DNA from: Flavobacterium sp. HJJ
GTDB taxonomy: Bacteria; Bacteroidota; Bacteroidia; Flavobacteriales; Flavobacteriaceae
DNA: 64,000 nt
NCBI RefSeq assembly: GCF_015351475.1
Contig: NZ_JADKPR010000003.1
Coordinates: forward strand, 237,744-301,743
Direction: 5' to 3'
In this document: one piece after another, positions 62,001 to 64,000 of the stretch
Layout: each line of letters begins with the position of its first letter
How positions within the stretch are numbered: the first letter of the stretch is position 1
Notes under the pieces: generated by a model
What the model was told of the DNA's origin: nothing
Seen by the model: the letters and a program-made list of their open reading frames with translations, nothing else
Database searches by the model: none
Translations under genes and position numbers: made by a program

Positions 62001-63691
62001 GACAATCGTATGCTTACTTGCAAGGAGAGTTAGGTATTAGAGTTAAATTATCATTTTTGAAATTTAAAATTCCAATTATTTCAGGAGGAGCCGCAGTTTT
62101 ATTACAGGCAAAATTACCAAACCCGGTTTGGATGCGAGGTTACGTGGGTGGAAATATGAATATTTTGGGAGGATTGATTAAAGGGAAATTTCGTTTTAAA
62201 TTTGAACTTGGAGAGGAATGTCAGTTTGAAAATCCTTCTCCATTAGGTGGTATTAAACTTATTACAGATGTAACCCCAAAACAAAGTGCTACAGATGTGG
62301 ATGTATTTGCTGTACCACAGGCCACATTTTCAACAAAAGTTAATGAAGCTTTTGTGATTCCGGAAGATTCCGGTGATGTTACTTATAAAGTAATATTAGA
62401 AAAATTTAAAGTTTTGGATGGAACAAAAGAAATTCCGGGAATTCTGGAGTGGAGTTCTATGAAAGACAGGGTCAATTTTGTTTCAGCAGATATTCTGCCT
62501 CCAAACAAAGAGCTTAAAGTTCAGGTTGAGGTTAGTTTCCAAAAGATGATTAATGGTGTTTTTGAGCCTATAAAAGTAGATGGAAAAATAGCCACAGAAC
62601 TTGAAGAGAGATTATTTATAACGGGTGGGGCTCCCAATCATATTCCGCTTACCAATATTAAATATTCGTATCCGGTTGTAGACCAAAAATATTTCCTGGA
62701 AGAAGAATACCCAAAGGGTTATATTCAGCTTAAACGCGGTCAGGATTATCTGTTTGAAGATGGAAGCTGGGAAACAAGTATCAGGGTAAACCAGGAAGGA
62801 ACTTCTAATTCAAGAGATGCAGCTTTTAATTATAGTACCAGTTCAAATGAAGTATATTATGATTTGCCTAATATGGATCAGGACAAGAAATATAATTTTT
62901 CAATAGTCAGTAGTTTGAAACAAACTCCATCTGTAAATGCTCCATCTGCGACAAAAACAAATACAATTAGTGAGGATGGTAATGACATACAAGTAAGAGA
63001 AAACCAGGCTGATGCATTATCCAAAGCAGAAGGAAGTATCGAGCGTTTATCGTACTTGTTTAATACCAGTAAGTACAAAACATTCAATTCTAAAATGAAT
63101 TCGATAAGTACTCAAAGTTATAATTTTGGCGTTTTGTATTCAGACGTTATCTACTTAACCAATACTATCTCGAGCCAGGAGGCATTTGATATTGTTGACC
63201 TGCAAGGGGTAGATTATAGTGATAATAAACCGATGATTAGCGCACAATCTAAATTAAATGATGAATATTATACAGCAGATATTTTTCCGTATTTGTATAA
63301 AGATTATCCTTTAAATGGCAGTTATGCCATAAGCAACAGGGATACAAATGAATTAGGAGTGATTCCTGCTAAAGCAATACCGCTCAGTGCGTATTATATG
63401 ACCAGTATTGAAAATGATGTAAACCAGTCATGGACAAAGGGTAATTTTCCATTTAAATACAATATGCCTTTGCTTTACAAACAAGATTGGATAGATTTAG
63501 ATAATCAGATCATTAATGCCTATGTTAATGGAGATACCAGTGTTGAGTCGGTTGCAAAACGTTTTGTACACTCTAATTTCCTGTTTATGAGATATGGAAA
63601 TTATGAAATAGTAATGAAATACAGCTTACCAGGAGATAAACAAGCTAACGAGTTTATTTATAAGTATAAGAACAATAATAATTTCAGGTAA
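59027..63691 (+). CDS. Giant exported beta-rich protein
   Basis: A 1554-residue protein. The start at 59027 gives the signal peptide MKKVAKIHLSVLFIMLSLVF to FSYGQ; a start 12 codons upstream would mask it. The first 1110 residues are a long series of amphipathic strands with Gly-rich turns (GAVEFSRNLILP, AGATARIGIKGKMYDDG, GGNMNILGGLIKGKFRFKF) like repetitive beta-solenoid or large-barrel proteins. The remainder has Ig-like character (LKVQVEVSFQKMI, WETSIRVNQEG). No sorting domain or known family was recognised. It closes the plus-strand run. Confidence 0.75.
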   Translation: MKKVAKIHLSVLFIMLSLVFSYGQDIAPPKELGAASSAIEKIEASERWVDKFSNQDLVELPIGIRNTVNNVQYSIGITKAVFSPEYTTLTVFCRVDIPQKDKEGRPMQLFFGADNVKLSHQGGIMGEAKLVLLGNVDIPFSDNKWQVSLYGGFDMATGSVNDLTYVTIDCDGFKEMKISGAVEFSRNLILPIDSLTKTVDEAKTTVPKTYYNGKTVQIPNRVRGEFSFMASSWNDILVNVSMQPFVLKDKRNGKDFDGNFQFLVSNAVLDLSDLKNDPTVVFPEYYAKNAFLVPSPQAWKGIFIQTFDVGLPKEFQTTDTASSKERLYVGAQNLIIDKYGVSGTFYADNVFPLERGITSQEKSWAYSLDHIDVTIAANTFVKANLSGQILLPISKAPQEKKESAATATSAKATTTAKPAQTNRAGLAYNGFISMEEQQLIVVTKDTIAFDLWKAKALLLPNSSVELKLINGKFLPKANLNGTVSFGTNKGASDDKEVEGKKTIDFKGISFENLQLQTVSPIISVRNMGYKGTVAFGNFPVSIGNINVAINGNDSRIDFDLGINLMESIGAGATARIGIKGKMYDDGYRQRSRYDGLDLSAINIDCKFSGLTIKGGLVLMEKDPVYGNGFNAELEVDVAGVVNVQAKAIFGRTTFRYWYFDAAVKWSPTPAPFMINGFGGGAYYKMHRNPDIAIGDFSPSGLSYTPDEKISLGVKALIYFHIGSETICDGEAGFEIAFNSRGGINRLAIFGKANVLASIPGLKNVTDLMGKVASNVTAKTSFMGVTDKDLTGSFASKYIPAAKEAIPGDLSAQVGIKMAAAIEFDFQNHSMHATTDVYINTPGNFLSGIGEGGRAVWGVFHKDPEDWYMYMGTPDDRCGVKIGIAGMYLKTTSYFMAGTVLPGSPPPPPIVAQILGVDAKELDYMRDENALANGGGLAFGASLDFDTGDLSFLLFYARFQAGMGFDIMLKDYQQARCSNTGDRVGINGWYANGQSYAYLQGELGIRVKLSFLKFKIPIISGGAAVLLQAKLPNPVWMRGYVGGNMNILGGLIKGKFRFKFELGEECQFENPSPLGGIKLITDVTPKQSATDVDVFAVPQATFSTKVNEAFVIPEDSGDVTYKVILEKFKVLDGTKEIPGILEWSSMKDRVNFVSADILPPNKELKVQVEVSFQKMINGVFEPIKVDGKIATELEERLFITGGAPNHIPLTNIKYSYPVVDQKYFLEEEYPKGYIQLKRGQDYLFEDGSWETSIRVNQEGTSNSRDAAFNYSTSSNEVYYDLPNMDQDKKYNFSIVSSLKQTPSVNAPSATKTNTISEDGNDIQVRENQADALSKAEGSIERLSYLFNTSKYKTFNSKMNSISTQSYNFGVLYSDVIYLTNTISSQEAFDIVDLQGVDYSDNKPMISAQSKLNDEYYTADIFPYLYKDYPLNGSYAISNRDTNELGVIPAKAIPLSAYYMTSIENDVNQSWTKGNFPFKYNMPLLYKQDWIDLDNQIINAYVNGDTSVESVAKRFVHSNFLFMRYGNYEIVMKYSLPGDKQANEFIYKYKNNNNFR

Positions 63692-63696
63692 AAAAT

Positions 63697-63728
63697 AAAC
63701 CATCTCAGTATTATTGTTGAGATGGTTT
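63697..63728 (+). terminator. Terminator of the surface locus
   Basis: AAACCATCTCA / TGAGATGGTTT, perfect 11-base arms with a 10-base loop, ending in TTTT, six bases past the stop of the giant gene. Confidence 0.8.
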
Positions 63729-63750
63729 TAAAGTAATTCCAGATTAGTAG

Positions 63751-63781
63751 ATGTCATTAAACAGTAAATGTTTAATGACAT
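63751..63781. terminator. Second strong terminator, between convergent genes
   Basis: ATGTCATTAAACA / TGTTTAATGACAT, perfect 13-base arms with a 5-base loop, followed by TTTTGTTTTT. It probably serves the minus-strand gene entering from the right as well. Confidence 0.75.
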
Positions 63782-63855
63782 TTTTGTTTTTATAAGCCCT
63801 TTTTATAAGAAGAAAAACATCCCTTTTCTATTAAAGAAGCAAAAATGCATTGTGA

Positions 63856-64000
63856 TTACTTGATTTTCTTTTTAGTTTTTGAATCATTATTAAAATTTCC
63901 AATTACAATATAGTTTTCTCCCCCTTTTGCTTTAATTACTTTTGAAACTAAGGTCCAGTTATCTGAATTCGTATAATAGTTTTCATTTTCAATAGAGTGT
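63856..64000 (-). CDS. C-terminal end of an exported protein (OmpA-associated-type domain), cut by window edge
   Basis: The minus strand is open from the edge to TAA at 63856: 47 residues containing NENYYTNSDNWTLVSKVIKA and KGGENYIVIGNFNNDS. The W(T/K)x(V/I)xxxxxAKGGExYIxIGNF pattern is common at the end of carbohydrate-binding-like domains attached to OmpA-family proteins in Flavobacteriia. The rest lies outside the window, so the assignment is tentative. Confidence 0.5.
   Translation of the reverse strand, partial: HSIENENYYTNSDNWTLVSKVIKAKGGENYIVIGNFNNDSKTKKKIK

Overview
The window comes from a low-GC Bacteroidota genome, most likely a Flavobacterium-type member of the Flavobacteriia. This rests on the AT-rich codon use, TAnnTTTG promoter boxes, a TonB-dependent receptor with a carboxypeptidase-regulatory-like domain, SprB repeats, and a C-terminal type IX secretion (T9SS) sorting domain. 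No tRNA, rRNA, CRISPR array or intact insertion sequence was seen.

Layout. (1) 1-5010: end of a plus-strand polysaccharide operon with two GT2 enzymes and two GT-B enzymes. (2) 5097-25064: a dense redox and efflux region. It holds four classical SDRs, two NmrA-like proteins, an old yellow enzyme, a quinone-oxidoreductase-like MDR, an RND tripartite efflux operon, and nearby regulators (three AraC, two HxlR, one TetR). Several regulatory sites are readable: paired TetR palindromes, a mirror-symmetric divergent promoter, an HxlR-type palindrome, and a shared ACTTTTG-N27-TAnnTTTG layout in front of the three AraC-linked operons. Two MmcQ/YjbR-like genes and a DUF5131 (three-Cys motif) gene sit inside it. 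(3) 25410-33319: a LacI-controlled disaccharide operon (TonB receptor, GPH/SLC45-type transporter, PfkB kinase, GH13 sucrose-phosphorylase-like enzyme), read here as sucrose uptake, phosphorolysis to glucose-1-phosphate and fructose, then fructose phosphorylation.

(4) 33320-38076: a mobile-element graveyard. It contains the 3' end of a group II intron, a frameshifted ORF6N/RhuM-type tail, the C-terminus of a type I modification subunit, and a frameshifted C-terminus of a MobC/TraG-like coupling protein. Embedded in it is a compact minus-strand membrane operon (M48 protease, SpoIIM/DUF95 protein, hydrophobic protein). It lies just after a hairpin and the Gly-rich tail of a small peptide, and a truncated response regulator has been fused over that peptide. 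This looks like a decayed bacteriocin-type locus.

(5) 38077-63728: a long plus-strand cell-surface locus. It encodes an FN3 protein, a 1688-residue SprB-repeat protein with a T9SS sorting domain, and a 1644-residue TANFOR-like/FN3 protein. That last protein carries a metzincin-like HELGH domain and a PD-(D/E)xK-like nuclease tip, and is followed by a TAATG-coupled putative immunity gene. After a stretch of orphan ORFs and fragments come a lipocalin-like lipoprotein, an exported protein of unknown function, a beta-propeller-like lipoprotein, a PKD lipoprotein, an outer-membrane barrel with a charged helical tail, and a 1554-residue exported giant. I read this as a candidate surface-displayed polymorphic-toxin system linked to T9SS; that reading is inference. 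A gene from the opposite strand enters at the right edge.
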